Made by a program: the position numbers and the translations under genes. A DNA stretch of 64,000 nt. It comes from Streptomyces olivaceoviridis. Its GTDB lineage: Bacteria; Actinomycetota; Actinomycetes; Streptomycetales; Streptomycetaceae. Numbering within the stretch: the stretch's first letter is position 1; each line of letters opens with the position of its first letter. The stretch is taken from contig NZ_BMUI01000008.1 of assembly GCF_014650115.1 (NCBI RefSeq), positions 124,001 to 188,000 on the forward strand. Direction: 5' to 3'. Positions 34,690 through 42,878 of this stretch are shown here, piece by piece. The notes beneath the pieces were generated by a model. The model was not told the origin of the DNA. It did no database searches and saw only the letters and a program-made list of their open reading frames with translations.

Positions 34690-35865
34690 ATGAACGAGAC
34701 GCTGTCCCTCGGCCGGATCGCCGGCGTGCGGGTCGGCCTGAACTGGAGCGTCCTGGTCATCGTCGTCCTGGTGACGGTCGCTCTCGCGCGCGGTCAATTC
34801 CCTGCCGCCCATCCGGGCTACTCCGCCGTGCAGTACTGGACGCTGGCCCTGCTGGCCGCAGTGGTCTTCCTCGTCTCGCTGCTGGCGCACGAGCTGGCGC
34901 ACGCCGTGGTCGCCCGCCGTAACGGCGTGCAGGTCGACGGCATCACCCTGTGGATGCTGGGCGGTGCGGCGCGCCTGCACAGCGAGGCCGCGACACCGGC
35001 CGCGGAGCTGCGCATCGCCGCCGTGGGCCCGCTCACCAGTCTGCTGGCCGGTGGCGCCCTGGCGGGCGTCGCCGCCGGGCTGGACGCGTTGCACGCGTCC
35101 GGGCTCGTGGTCGAGGCGGTCGCCTGGCTGTCCGCGATCAACATCCTGCTGGGCGTCTTCAACGCGCTGCCCGCCGCCCCGCTCGACGGGGGACGGCTGC
35201 TGCGGGCGTACCTGTGGCATCGCACGGGCGACCGGCTGCGGGCCACCCGCGGCGCCTCGGCGGCGGGCCGGGCGCTGGGCTGGTTCATGGTGCTGACCGG
35301 CTTCGCGGCCGTGCTGTTCGGGCACCACCTGTCCGGCCTGTGGCCCGCGCTGATCGGCTGGTTCCTCATCAGCGCGGCGACCGCTGAAGCCCGCCAGGCG
35401 GAGATGCGGAGCGTACTGGGCGGAATCCCGGTCAGCCGCGTCATGACCCCGAACCCGGTCACGGTTCCGGACGCGGCGACACTCGCCGGCTTCGTCGCCG
35501 AGGGGCCCTTCGGCCACTACCGCCACTCGGCCTTCCCGGTGCTGGCGGCGGATGGCTCGGTGGTCGGTCTGCTCACCGTGCGGCGTGTGGAGGTGACACC
35601 GGCCCAGGCGCGTGCGAGCACGACGGTCCGCGAGGCGATGCGTCCCCTGGACGACGTCGTCATCGCCGCGCCCGAGGAGCCGGTGCTGGATCTGCTGCCC
35701 CGGCTGGAGGCGAGCCCCGTCCGCCGTGCGGTGGTCCTGGACGAGGGACGCCTCGTCGGCATCCTCACCGTCGCCGACATCACCCGGGCTCTGGCCTGGC
35801 CGGCCGAGCCCGCGCAGACCCCGCCGCGGGGCACCGGTCCGCACCTGACCAAGGAGGCGTCATGA
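34690..35865 (+). CDS. Site-2 protease family zinc metalloprotease with CBS pair
   Basis: 391 residues. Membrane-embedded M50 protease core with HELAH at residues 67-71 and the third zinc ligand Asp166 in NALPAAPLDGG; several hydrophobic helices up to about residue 225. Two CBS motifs follow (VSRVMTPNPVTVPDA and VREAMRPLDDVVIA). This matches the Rip1/Rv2625c group, the latter a DosR-regulon member. Likely cleaves membrane-bound anti-sigma factors or signal remnants under nucleotide control. GGAGGCGAGG precedes the ATG. It probably shares a transcript with the Rv1733c-like gene 81 bases upstream. Confidence 0.92.
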   Translation: MNETLSLGRIAGVRVGLNWSVLVIVVLVTVALARGQFPAAHPGYSAVQYWTLALLAAVVFLVSLLAHELAHAVVARRNGVQVDGITLWMLGGAARLHSEAATPAAELRIAAVGPLTSLLAGGALAGVAAGLDALHASGLVVEAVAWLSAINILLGVFNALPAAPLDGGRLLRAYLWHRTGDRLRATRGASAAGRALGWFMVLTGFAAVLFGHHLSGLWPALIGWFLISAATAEARQAEMRSVLGGIPVSRVMTPNPVTVPDAATLAGFVAEGPFGHYRHSAFPVLAADGSVVGLLTVRRVEVTPAQARASTTVREAMRPLDDVVIAAPEEPVLDLLPRLEASPVRRAVVLDEGRLVGILTVADITRALAWPAEPAQTPPRGTGPHLTKEAS

Positions 35866-35928
35866 CCGGAGCCGTGCGATCGTGGTGCCGGCGCGCGGTG
35901 GCGCTGTCCCCGCCCGCGCGGGCCGGGC

Positions 35929-36831
35929 TCAGACGCGCTCCGGCACCACGGCCACCGGGCAGGCCGCGTGGTGGAGCACCCCGTGGGCGACGCGGCCGAG
36001 TTGGAGGCCGAAGCGACCTTGGCGGCGCCGGGCGCCGACGACCAGCAGGTCGGCTTCGCGGGACACCGCCAGCAGGGCGTCGCGGGCGAAGCCCTCGATC
36101 GTACGGCGGTGCACCCGCAGGCCGGCCGGGGTGTCCCGCAGCGCCTCCTCCACCAGTTCCGCAGCCCGCTGCTCCTGGAAGTGGGCCGGTTCCCCGACGA
36201 GCAGGGGATGCGCACGGGGCTCGTGCAGCGGTCGGCGCCAGGCCCGCACAGCCTCCAGCGGGACCCCGCGCAGCAGGGCCTCCTCGGCCGCGAAACGTAC
36301 GGCGGCCGAGCCTGCCTGCTTCTCGCCCACCCCCAGGAGGACGCGGCCTCGTGCGCCGGAGCGGTTGTCGTGGCTGCCGCGCACGACGATCAGCGGGCAG
36401 TGCGCGTGGCCGGCCACCGCGACGCTCACGGAGCCGAGCAGTGCCTCGGTCACACCGCTGCGGCCCCGGCAGCCCAGGACCATGGCGAGGGCGCTGTGGC
36501 TCTCCCGGATCAGGCTGTACCCGGCTTCCTCGGGCAGCACGTCGGTGGTGACCTTCACGCCTGGCTGCCGCTGACGGGCGCGCCGTTCGGCGGTCCCCAC
36601 GATGTCCTCGGCCATCACCTCCTCCGAGGGCGTGCCGAGGTCGTGGGCGAAGATCCCGCCCTCGTAACGCTCCCAGAGGGAGGCGTACACGAGACGGAGT
36701 GACGCCCCGCGCAGGGCCGCCTCGTCGGCAGCCCACTCCACTGCTCTCATGCTCGGCTCGGAGCCGTCGATTCCGACGACGATCGGGAGGTCCACGGGCT
36801 CGCCGAAGGCCCGTGCGGCTGGTGCCTTCAT
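35929..36831 (-). CDS. Tandem universal stress protein
   Basis: 300 residues, two UspA domains (about 17-155 and 163-298). The first carries GCRGRSGVTEALLGSVS and the second GARRRQGRFGLQLGRVAHG. The second site lacks the serine after the last glycine, so ATP binding is more likely in the first half. AGGAGGAG precedes the ATG. It forms a two-gene unit with the stress protein 25 bases upstream. Convergent with the site-2 protease gene; 63 bases separate the stops. Confidence 0.9.
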   Translation of the reverse strand: MKAPAARAFGEPVDLPIVVGIDGSEPSMRAVEWAADEAALRGASLRLVYASLWERYEGGIFAHDLGTPSEEVMAEDIVGTAERRARQRQPGVKVTTDVLPEEAGYSLIRESHSALAMVLGCRGRSGVTEALLGSVSVAVAGHAHCPLIVVRGSHDNRSGARGRVLLGVGEKQAGSAAVRFAAEEALLRGVPLEAVRAWRRPLHEPRAHPLLVGEPAHFQEQRAAELVEEALRDTPAGLRVHRRTIEGFARDALLAVSREADLLVVGARRRQGRFGLQLGRVAHGVLHHAACPVAVVPERV

Positions 36832-36856
36832 GGGTTCTCCTCCTCGGGGCGGCGGC

Positions 36857-37762
36857 TCAGCCGTGCGCGACGACCGCGACGGGGGCGGTGATGTGGTGCA
36901 GGGCCGCGTGCGTGACATGGCCGATGTGAGCACCGAAGGAGCCGGTGCGGATACGCCGGCCGACGACCACCAGGGAGGCGTCACGGGAATCGTTGACGAG
37001 GACCTGCGGCGCGCTGCCGCACCGGCTCGCCTCGATGACCTCGACGTCCGGGAACTTCTGCCGCCAGGGACGCAGCACCTTGCCCAGCAGGGAGGCCTGT
37101 CCGCGCGCGAGCGTGTCGTGGAGTTCGGCGTCACCGGGGAAGCGGTAACCGGACGTGGACGGCTCGGGCCAGGCGTGGACGGCCCGTAGGGCGGCTTCGC
37201 GGCGAGCGGCCGAGTCGAAGGCGAATTCCAGCAGTGTGTCGTCCGGCTGATCGATGTCGAGGCCCAGGACGACGGGACGGAACGGCGGCGCGGCGGACGG
37301 TACGCCCGCCGGGTCCCTCCCGTGGTCGTCACCGGCCTGCTCCTCCGCGCGCACCAGCACCACCGGGCGCTCGGCACGGGCCACGATCCCCAGACTCACC
37401 GAGCCGACCATGAACCCTCGTAGTCCACCGAGCGCCCGCGAGCCCAGCACCAGTAGTTCGGCGTGGCCCGCCGCCTCGCAGAGGACGTCGGCCACGGTCC
37501 CCGTGAGCTGCTCGGTGATCACCTCGATGCCCGGGTGGCGCAGCCGGATCCCTTCCGCGGCCTCGTGTGCCAACCGCTCGGCCCAGCGCTGGTAACGCTC
37601 TATGTCCAGCAACGGGGTACGGGCGGCGTACCGGGGCGTCGGCTCCTGGACATGCACGATCTTCAAGGGCAGACCGCGCAGCAGCGCTTCACGAGCCGCC
37701 CACTCGGCTGCGGCCCGGCTTCCGGGCGAGTCGTCGAGGCCGACGGTGACGGTCCGGGACAT
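36857..37762 (-). CDS. Tandem universal stress protein
   Basis: 301 residues, two UspA domains (about 1-145 and 165-300). The nucleotide signatures read GSRALGGLRGFMVGSVS and GRRIRTGSFGAHIGHVTH; again only the first ends in GS. CCGGAGGTGGAG precedes the ATG. It is preceded by 140 bases and a CBS-BON gene on the same strand, so the three may form one leftward operon starting near 38785. Role inferred: energy-stress adaptation. Confidence 0.9.
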   Translation of the reverse strand: MSRTVTVGLDDSPGSRAAAEWAAREALLRGLPLKIVHVQEPTPRYAARTPLLDIERYQRWAERLAHEAAEGIRLRHPGIEVITEQLTGTVADVLCEAAGHAELLVLGSRALGGLRGFMVGSVSLGIVARAERPVVLVRAEEQAGDDHGRDPAGVPSAAPPFRPVVLGLDIDQPDDTLLEFAFDSAARREAALRAVHAWPEPSTSGYRFPGDAELHDTLARGQASLLGKVLRPWRQKFPDVEVIEASRCGSAPQVLVNDSRDASLVVVGRRIRTGSFGAHIGHVTHAALHHITAPVAVVAHG

Positions 37763-37902
37763 GGTCTCCACCTCCGGGTGAGAGGGTTCCGCTTTCCGCG
37801 TGGCGCTGCGGCGCCGGCCGGACGTGATGTCCTCCCCCGCCGTGGCGGTCCGGGCCGCCGCCGCGCTCGCCGAGGCCGCGCGCGTCATGGCGCGAGAGGG
37901 GG

Positions 37903-38784
37903 TCAGGCGGCGGTGAGCAGGTTCTTCACCTCGACCACGTCGGAGATCTCCTCCACCTCCGCCACCAGCCGGGCCAGCGCAGCGGGGGGCATCCGCCCGG
38001 TCAGCTCCACGATGCCGTCGTGCACGGCGACTTGCACGTTCTCCCGGTCCCCCGGTGGGCAGCAGGCTGCGATCGTCGCCTCGACCTCCGTCCGGATCCC
38101 GGCGTCGTCCCTGATGAGGCACTGAAGCAGCGCATCACGGCGCACGACGCCCACCAGGCGGCCATCGCGGTCGGTGACAGGCATCCGCTTCAACCGGGAC
38201 AGCGCGGCGAGCCAGCCCGCCTCGGCAACCGTCGCGCCGGGGAGCACAGTGATCGCGGGACTTGTCATCAGGTCGGCGGCCGAATCGCCACGAGCCTTGC
38301 CATGGATCCGGCGCTCACGCAGCCTGCCGATGGGTCCGGGCCGGTGACCGGACGCCTCGAAAGCGACCTTGGCCAGCAGGTCGGACTCCGAGACGACGCC
38401 GATCACATGGTCCTCGGCGTCCACCACCGGGAGTGCGCCGACGTGCTCGCGCGCCAGCGAGCGGGCGATGTCGCGGTACGGCAGGTCTTCGCGCAGGGAG
38501 GCGGCGGGCACGTCCATCACGTCCCGCACCAGGGGCAGTGCGGGTTCGGACGCGGACGCGGACTGCGGCGTGAGCGGGGCGGACGGAGGTACGGACCGGG
38601 TACCGCTCGGCGGAGTCGTCGGGGCCTGCGCCTGCGTACCCGCGTGCTTGGCGGCGGCGGTGGCCACGGCACCCAGGTAGCGGAGCAGCGTGTCCCGCCG
38701 TGCCGTTTCACCGGGGCTCCGGGGGCGGGAGGGCACATCCTGCCGGGCTTCGGCCTCCGTGGAGAAGTTCTCGTGCTCGTTCAC
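37903..38784 (-). CDS. CBS-pair and BON domain protein with extended N-terminus
   Basis: 293 residues. A low-complexity, Pro/Ala/Ser-rich N-terminal extension of about 85 residues precedes CBS 1 (VRDVMDVPAASLREDL), CBS 2 (LMTSPAITVLPGATVAEA) and BON (VAVHDGIVELTGRMPP). The extension is absent from its paralogues in the window. First gene of a leftward unit with two stress proteins, divergent from the V/A-ATPase operon; an island palindrome lies in the 167-bp gap. CBS pairs would sense AMP/ATP, which fits control of or by an ATPase, but no interaction can be read from sequence. Confidence 0.88.
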   Translation of the reverse strand: MNEHENFSTEAEARQDVPSRPRSPGETARRDTLLRYLGAVATAAAKHAGTQAQAPTTPPSGTRSVPPSAPLTPQSASASEPALPLVRDVMDVPAASLREDLPYRDIARSLAREHVGALPVVDAEDHVIGVVSESDLLAKVAFEASGHRPGPIGRLRERRIHGKARGDSAADLMTSPAITVLPGATVAEAGWLAALSRLKRMPVTDRDGRLVGVVRRDALLQCLIRDDAGIRTEVEATIAACCPPGDRENVQVAVHDGIVELTGRMPPAALARLVAEVEEISDVVEVKNLLTAA

Positions 38785-38849
38785 GACGGCCTCCTGACTC
38801 CGTCGAGTCGCCTACCGTCCCAGTCTTTCGCTCTCGCCGGCCGTGCCAA

Positions 38850-38863
38850 GAGCCGAACGGCCC
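38850..38863. promoter_or_regulatory. Island palindrome, site 5, between CBS gene and V/A-ATPase
   Basis: On the minus strand GGGCCGTTCGGCTC, one mismatch from site 2. It lies 88 bases before the first ATPase gene and 65 before the divergent CBS-BON gene, well placed to control both. Confidence 0.55.
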
Positions 38864-38951
38864 TGGTGGAACGGCGTGACGGCCCTATCCGGTGCGGGCC
38901 GGGACGGCAACGGTGAGACTGGAGGAGCAGCCGATCGGCAGGAGGCCGCCG

Positions 38952-39389
38952 ATGAGCTTGCGGGACTTCCTGGAGCGGTTCCGTCCGGCGGGCACGCCGG
39001 GAGCGTCCGCCACCGGTGTGCCCGCCGACCGTACGGCGGAACGCACCGCGGAACTGGAGCCCGCCCTCGCCCGGCTGGCGGACGTTCAGCGGGAGGCGGC
39101 GCGGATCCGGGCAGCGGCTGAGCGGGAGGCCGAGGCACTGCGGCAGAACACCGCGCGAGAGGCGGCACGCCTTGTGGAGGCCGCGCGAGACCACGCTCCC
39201 GAGGTGCGCCGGCAGGCCGCGGAACCCCTCCTGCGGGAAGCGCGGCAAGAGGCGGACGCCCTCCGCGCCCGCGGAGACCGCACTGCCTCGGTGATCCGCG
39301 AGCGCGCCTTGGAGCGCATGCCCCGCCTGGTGGATCTCGCTGTGGCCGATGCCCTGCGCCTGACAGGCGGGGAGCGGGAGGGGCCATGA
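38952..39389 (+). CDS. V/A-type ATPase subunit G-like (peripheral stalk)
   Basis: 145 residues, almost wholly a charged Ala/Arg/Glu coiled coil (about 32-120, with AREAARLVEAARDHAPEVRRQ), the composition expected of the stalk subunit that pairs with subunit E. The C-terminal RMPRLVDLAVADALRL would dock on the stator. Assignment rests mainly on position as first gene of a complete V/A-ATPase operon. AGGAGG precedes the ATG. The stop overlaps the next start by ATGA. Confidence 0.75.
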   Translation: MSLRDFLERFRPAGTPGASATGVPADRTAERTAELEPALARLADVQREAARIRAAAEREAEALRQNTAREAARLVEAARDHAPEVRRQAAEPLLREARQEADALRARGDRTASVIRERALERMPRLVDLAVADALRLTGGEREGP

Positions 39390-40315
39390 GTGCCGGGTGG
39401 GTCGCCGCGACGGTGCGGGCGAAGGCCCTCGTCGTCCGGTATCCGGGCACCGCCGGGGTACGGGAGATCGCGCGTGGTCCGACCCTCGATGACGCCCTGC
39501 GACGCCTGGCGACCACGCCCTACGCGAGATACGCACGGACGGCGACGGACGTGCGCGAGGCCCAGCGGGCGGTGTCCGCCACCCTGCTGTGGCACCTGCG
39601 GGTACTGGCCGGCTGGCTGCCCCGGGGCGGTGCCCGCCTGCTGGTCCCGCTCGCCGCCGGGTTCGAGATCGCCAACGTCGCCTCCCGGCTGCCCGCACCG
39701 GACGGCCGCCGCGCCGAGGCTCCGGAGCCCTATCGGCTCGGGGCGCTGGAGACCGCCTGGCGAAATCTGCAACGCGCCGGGACACCCGCTGAGACACGGG
39801 CCGCGCTCACCGCCTCCCCTTGGGGCGACCCGGGCGGCGACACGCCGTGGGCCCTGGTCACCGGCATGCGGATGGCCGCCGTGCGCCGCACCGCTGTCGC
39901 CGTACAGCCCGCGCGCCGCTGGGCCCAGGGACGCGCTGTCCTGCTGGCGGCCCGTGAGATGTTCGTACATCACCGCTCTCTTCCGGAGCCCGTACTGCGC
40001 GATGCGGCGCGGCTGCTCGGGAGGCGGGCGACGGTCGCCGCCACGTACGAGGAGTTCCGTGGGCGTCTGCCCTCGTCCGCGGGTTGGGCCCTGAAGGACA
40101 TCGACGAGCCGGGTGAGCTGTGGCGGGCCGAAGCCCGTTGGTGGCGGACGGTGCAGGCTGACGGCGCGGCGCTGCTGCGTGCGGGCCGGCACGGGCCCCG
40201 GGCGGTCGTCGGTGCGGTGGCGCTGCTGTCCGTGGACGCCTGGCGGGTGCGGGCGGCGCTGGAGTCGGCGGCGCGCGGTGGCCGGCCCGGGGAGGTGTTC
40301 GATGCCCTGGTCTGA
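39386..40315 (+). CDS. ntpC: V/A-type ATPase subunit C (V0 d-like)
   Basis: 309 residues, all-helical, of the vATP-synt_AC39 family that couples the central shaft to the membrane ring. Family features: an N-terminal VRAKALVVRYPG start and repeated three-helix modules rich in L and R, ending WRVRAALESAARGG. Sequence divergence is high, so the call depends on operon position between stalk and subunit I as well as length. ATG overlaps the stop of subunit G; its own stop lies inside the start of subunit I. Confidence 0.8.
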   Translation: MSAGWVAATVRAKALVVRYPGTAGVREIARGPTLDDALRRLATTPYARYARTATDVREAQRAVSATLLWHLRVLAGWLPRGGARLLVPLAAGFEIANVASRLPAPDGRRAEAPEPYRLGALETAWRNLQRAGTPAETRAALTASPWGDPGGDTPWALVTGMRMAAVRRTAVAVQPARRWAQGRAVLLAAREMFVHHRSLPEPVLRDAARLLGRRATVAATYEEFRGRLPSSAGWALKDIDEPGELWRAEARWWRTVQADGAALLRAGRHGPRAVVGAVALLSVDAWRVRAALESAARGGRPGEVFDALV

Positions 40316-41744
40316 GGCGGTGACGCCGGTCCGGATGCGCCGTGTGGCGGTGGTCGTCCCGCAGGCGGCCCTGCGGGACGCTCTGGTGCGGATCGCCGAG
40401 GAGGGCTGCGTGGAACTGGACCACGCCGAGGAAGCGGCTCCGGGTGCGGCGGCCACGCGCCTGCAACGGTTGCGGGGGCGGGGCGGGCCAGGCGGCGCCG
40501 AGAGCGCCGCCACAGCAGTGCTGTCCTCCGCCGCGCCCGACCTCGACCTGCTCGAACGCCGTGAGAACGTCGCACTGCTGGCGGGCGAGGCCCTGTTGGA
40601 GGAGCGCGCCGGGAGCGCGGTACGGCAGGGAGAGGTGGCCGCGCTCGCCGGGTGGTGCCCGGCCGCCGAGGTACCCCGCGTCGCGGAACGCCTGGCCGCT
40701 GCGGGAGGCGCTCTGCTGCCGCTGCCGTACCCGCACGGGACCGATCCGCCGACACTGCTGCGGCCGGGCCGGGCCGCCTCCTTCACCCCGCTGGTGACGA
40801 CGTACGGGACACCCGCCTACGCGGACGTGGATCCCTCGTGGCCGGCGGGCCTCGCCTACGTCGCGATGTTCGGAATCATGTTCGGTGACGTGGGGCACGG
40901 GGCGCTGCTGGTGCTCGGCGCCGTCGCATTGCGCCTCGGGTGGCCCCGCCGGTCGGCCGGGCTGGGCCGGTTGTGGCCGTTTCTCGCGGGTGCGGGCGTC
41001 GCCTCCATGGTGGCGGGGGCCGCCTACGGCGAGTTCTTCGGGCCGACGGGTCTGCTGCCGGTGCTGTGGCTGAGCCCGCTGGAGCGTCCTGCTCGTCTGC
41101 TGGCCGCCGCCGTGGTGTTCGGTGCCGGTCTGCTGGCCCTCGCCCACGCCGCCGGGGCGGTGAACCGGGTGCGTGAGGGCGGCTGGGGCTCGGGGCTGTA
41201 CGCGGCGTCGGGCTGTGCCGGGTTGCTGTTCTACCTGGGCCTCGCTCTGGCCGCGGCGGGCCCGGTCCTGCACCGGCAGGCTCCGGCCGTCGCCGGAACC
41301 GCTCTTGCCGTGACCGGGCTGGCGCTGGTGGCGTTCGGCCTGTTCCGGGCCACGGCGGGCGGCGGCGCGGGAGTCGCCGAGACAGCGGTGCGGCTGTTCG
41401 ACGTCGTCGTGCGGACGGGCACCAACACCCTGTCGTTCGCCCGGCTGGCCGCGTTCGGCCTGACCCATGCCGCCCTCGCGGGTCTTGTGTGGCGCGGTAC
41501 GACCGGCCTGGCCGGCCGAGGTGCCGCCGGAGTCGTGGGGGCCGCCCTCCTGTTCGTCGTCGGCACGGCCGTGACCTTCGGCCTGGAAGCCCTGGTGGCC
41601 GGTGTGCAGGCGCTCCGGCTGGAGTTCTACGAACTCTTCTCCCGGCTCTTCGAGGCGGAGGGCCGGCCGTTCCGTCCCTGGCACGTTCCCCCTGCGGAAC
41701 CCGCCGATCCCGCTACGAAGGTGATCCCATGCTCACCTGGTTGA
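40302..41744 (+). CDS. ntpI: V/A-type ATPase subunit I (a subunit), short form
   Basis: 480 residues, shorter than the usual 600-650. The missing part is in the N-terminal cytoplasmic arm, here about 180 residues. The membrane half is canonical: VAMFGIMFGDVGHGALL, AGAAYGEFFG, the ion-channel arginine in TLSFARLAAFGLTHAA, and the C-terminal EALVAGVQALRLEFYELFSRLFEAEG. About seven helices form the half-channels next to the proteolipid ring. GGGGAGG precedes the ATG, which overlaps the end of subunit C by 14 bases. Confidence 0.92.
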   Translation: MPWSEAVTPVRMRRVAVVVPQAALRDALVRIAEEGCVELDHAEEAAPGAAATRLQRLRGRGGPGGAESAATAVLSSAAPDLDLLERRENVALLAGEALLEERAGSAVRQGEVAALAGWCPAAEVPRVAERLAAAGGALLPLPYPHGTDPPTLLRPGRAASFTPLVTTYGTPAYADVDPSWPAGLAYVAMFGIMFGDVGHGALLVLGAVALRLGWPRRSAGLGRLWPFLAGAGVASMVAGAAYGEFFGPTGLLPVLWLSPLERPARLLAAAVVFGAGLLALAHAAGAVNRVREGGWGSGLYAASGCAGLLFYLGLALAAAGPVLHRQAPAVAGTALAVTGLALVAFGLFRATAGGGAGVAETAVRLFDVVVRTGTNTLSFARLAAFGLTHAALAGLVWRGTTGLAGRGAAGVVGAALLFVVGTAVTFGLEALVAGVQALRLEFYELFSRLFEAEGRPFRPWHVPPAEPADPATKVIPCSPG

Positions 41745-42142
41745 TCGTCCTTCCGGTCCTGGTCGCGGCGCTCGGCGCCGTCCGGCTGCTGCGGCGGCGC
41801 CGGGCCGGACACGCCTTCCGCTGGCTGCTGGCCACTGACCTCGCCCTGCTGGGCGGCGCCCTGGTCGTCCTCGCCACCGCCCTGGCGGGGCCGGCACGAG
41901 CCTCGGCGCAGGCCGCCGCGTCCGGTGGCGTCAACGGATCCGCCTTGATCGGGGCGGCCATCGCGGTGGCCGGCGCGTCGATAGGAGCCGCGATAGCCGT
42001 CGCCTACACGGGCGCCGCGGCGCTGGCCGCGTTGAGCGAGCGACCGGAGATGTTCGGCCGGGCGATGGTGATCGTCGGTCTGGCGGAGGGCATAGCCGTG
42101 TACGGGCTGGTGGTCGCGATCCTGCTGATCGGAAGGGCATGA
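41729..42142 (+). CDS. ntpK: V/A-type ATPase proteolipid subunit K
   Basis: 137 residues with four membrane helices: two N-terminal (WLIVLPVLVAALGAV and a second near residues 32-55) and a well-conserved hairpin (LIGAAIAVAGASIGAAIAVAY and MVIVGLAEGIAVYGLVVAI). Only the last helix carries the ion-binding Glu (GLAEGIAVYG); the first hairpin has none. No glutamine stands at the positions used for Na+ binding in Enterococcus NtpK, so protons are the more likely ion, though this is inference. The start overlaps the end of subunit I by 16 bases. Confidence 0.92.
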   Translation: MLTWLIVLPVLVAALGAVRLLRRRRAGHAFRWLLATDLALLGGALVVLATALAGPARASAQAAASGGVNGSALIGAAIAVAGASIGAAIAVAYTGAAALAALSERPEMFGRAMVIVGLAEGIAVYGLVVAILLIGRA

Positions 42143-42372
42143 CGATGGCCACCGTGGCCGCCATCGGCACCCGGACCAGCGTGTCCGGCCTGGCGCTGGC
42201 GGGGATCGACGTGCTGGTCGCGGAGGATCCGGACGCCGTCCGCCGGGCCTGGCGGACGCTGCCCCGCACGGTCGGCCTCGTGATCCTCACGGCCGACGCC
42301 GCCGAAGCGCTCGTCGGCCAGGCGACGGCACCGGACCCGTCCCGGCCGCTGACGGTGGTGATGCCCGGATGA
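42139..42372 (+). CDS. ntpF: V/A-type ATPase subunit F
   Basis: 77 residues, a little shorter than the usual 100. It has the typical alternating pattern VAAIGTRTSVSGLALAGIDVLV followed by VGLVILTADAAEAL, matching the small Rossmann-like subunit F of the central shaft. ATG at 42139 overlaps the stop of subunit K (ATGA); a second ATG at 42145 is possible. The C-terminal helix that enters the catalytic head in other species appears to be missing or very short. Confidence 0.82.
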   Translation: MTMATVAAIGTRTSVSGLALAGIDVLVAEDPDAVRRAWRTLPRTVGLVILTADAAEALVGQATAPDPSRPLTVVMPG

Positions 42373-42878
42373 CCGCGCCCTTGGACGCGCTGAGCCCCGT
42401 CCGCGCCGCATTGCTGCGCGCGGCACGGGCCTCCGCCGACGCCGTTCGGGACCGCGCTCAGGCCGACGCGGAGGAAACCCTGCGCTCAGCCCGCGCCACG
42501 GCCGAGGCGGTGCTCGCGCGGGCCCGGGACCTCGGCAGAGCCGACGGTGCCGCCGAGGCGGCTCGCGAACGGGTGCGGGCGGCCCAGGACGCCTGGGCGG
42601 CGGAACTGGCGGCCAGGGCAGAGGTCTACGCGGCCCTCAGGACTGCGGTTCACGCAGGTGTGCGCAGGCGATTCACGGAGGACGCGTCTGTGGGGTCGCT
42701 CTCCGCGGAGGCGGCACGAAAGCTGTTGGGTCCGCAGGCGAGGGTCACGGCGGCCCCGGCGGGCGGGGTGACGGCCGAGGTGCCCGGCCGCCGGGTCGAC
42801 CTGTCGGCGGACGCCCTCGCCGATCGTGCCCTGGACCGGCTGGGTGTACGGGCCGAGACGTTGTGGGAGCCGGCGTGA
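42369..42878 (+). CDS. ntpE: V/A-type ATPase subunit E (peripheral stalk)
   Basis: 169 residues: an N-terminal coiled coil (about 10-80, ADAVRDRAQADAEETLRSAR) and a globular C-terminal domain (about 90-169, with AARKLLGPQARVTAAP and RVDLSADALADRALDRL), the arrangement of subunit E. Overlaps subunit F by ATGA and subunit A by GTGA, so translation is tightly coupled through the catalytic genes. Confidence 0.85.
   Translation: MTAPLDALSPVRAALLRAARASADAVRDRAQADAEETLRSARATAEAVLARARDLGRADGAAEAARERVRAAQDAWAAELAARAEVYAALRTAVHAGVRRRFTEDASVGSLSAEAARKLLGPQARVTAAPAGGVTAEVPGRRVDLSADALADRALDRLGVRAETLWEPA

Noticed and set aside
35862..36551. + strand frame starting right at the end of the site-2 protease gene
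   Set aside because: Antisense to the tandem stress protein with two clear Usp domains; no recognisable domain of its own.
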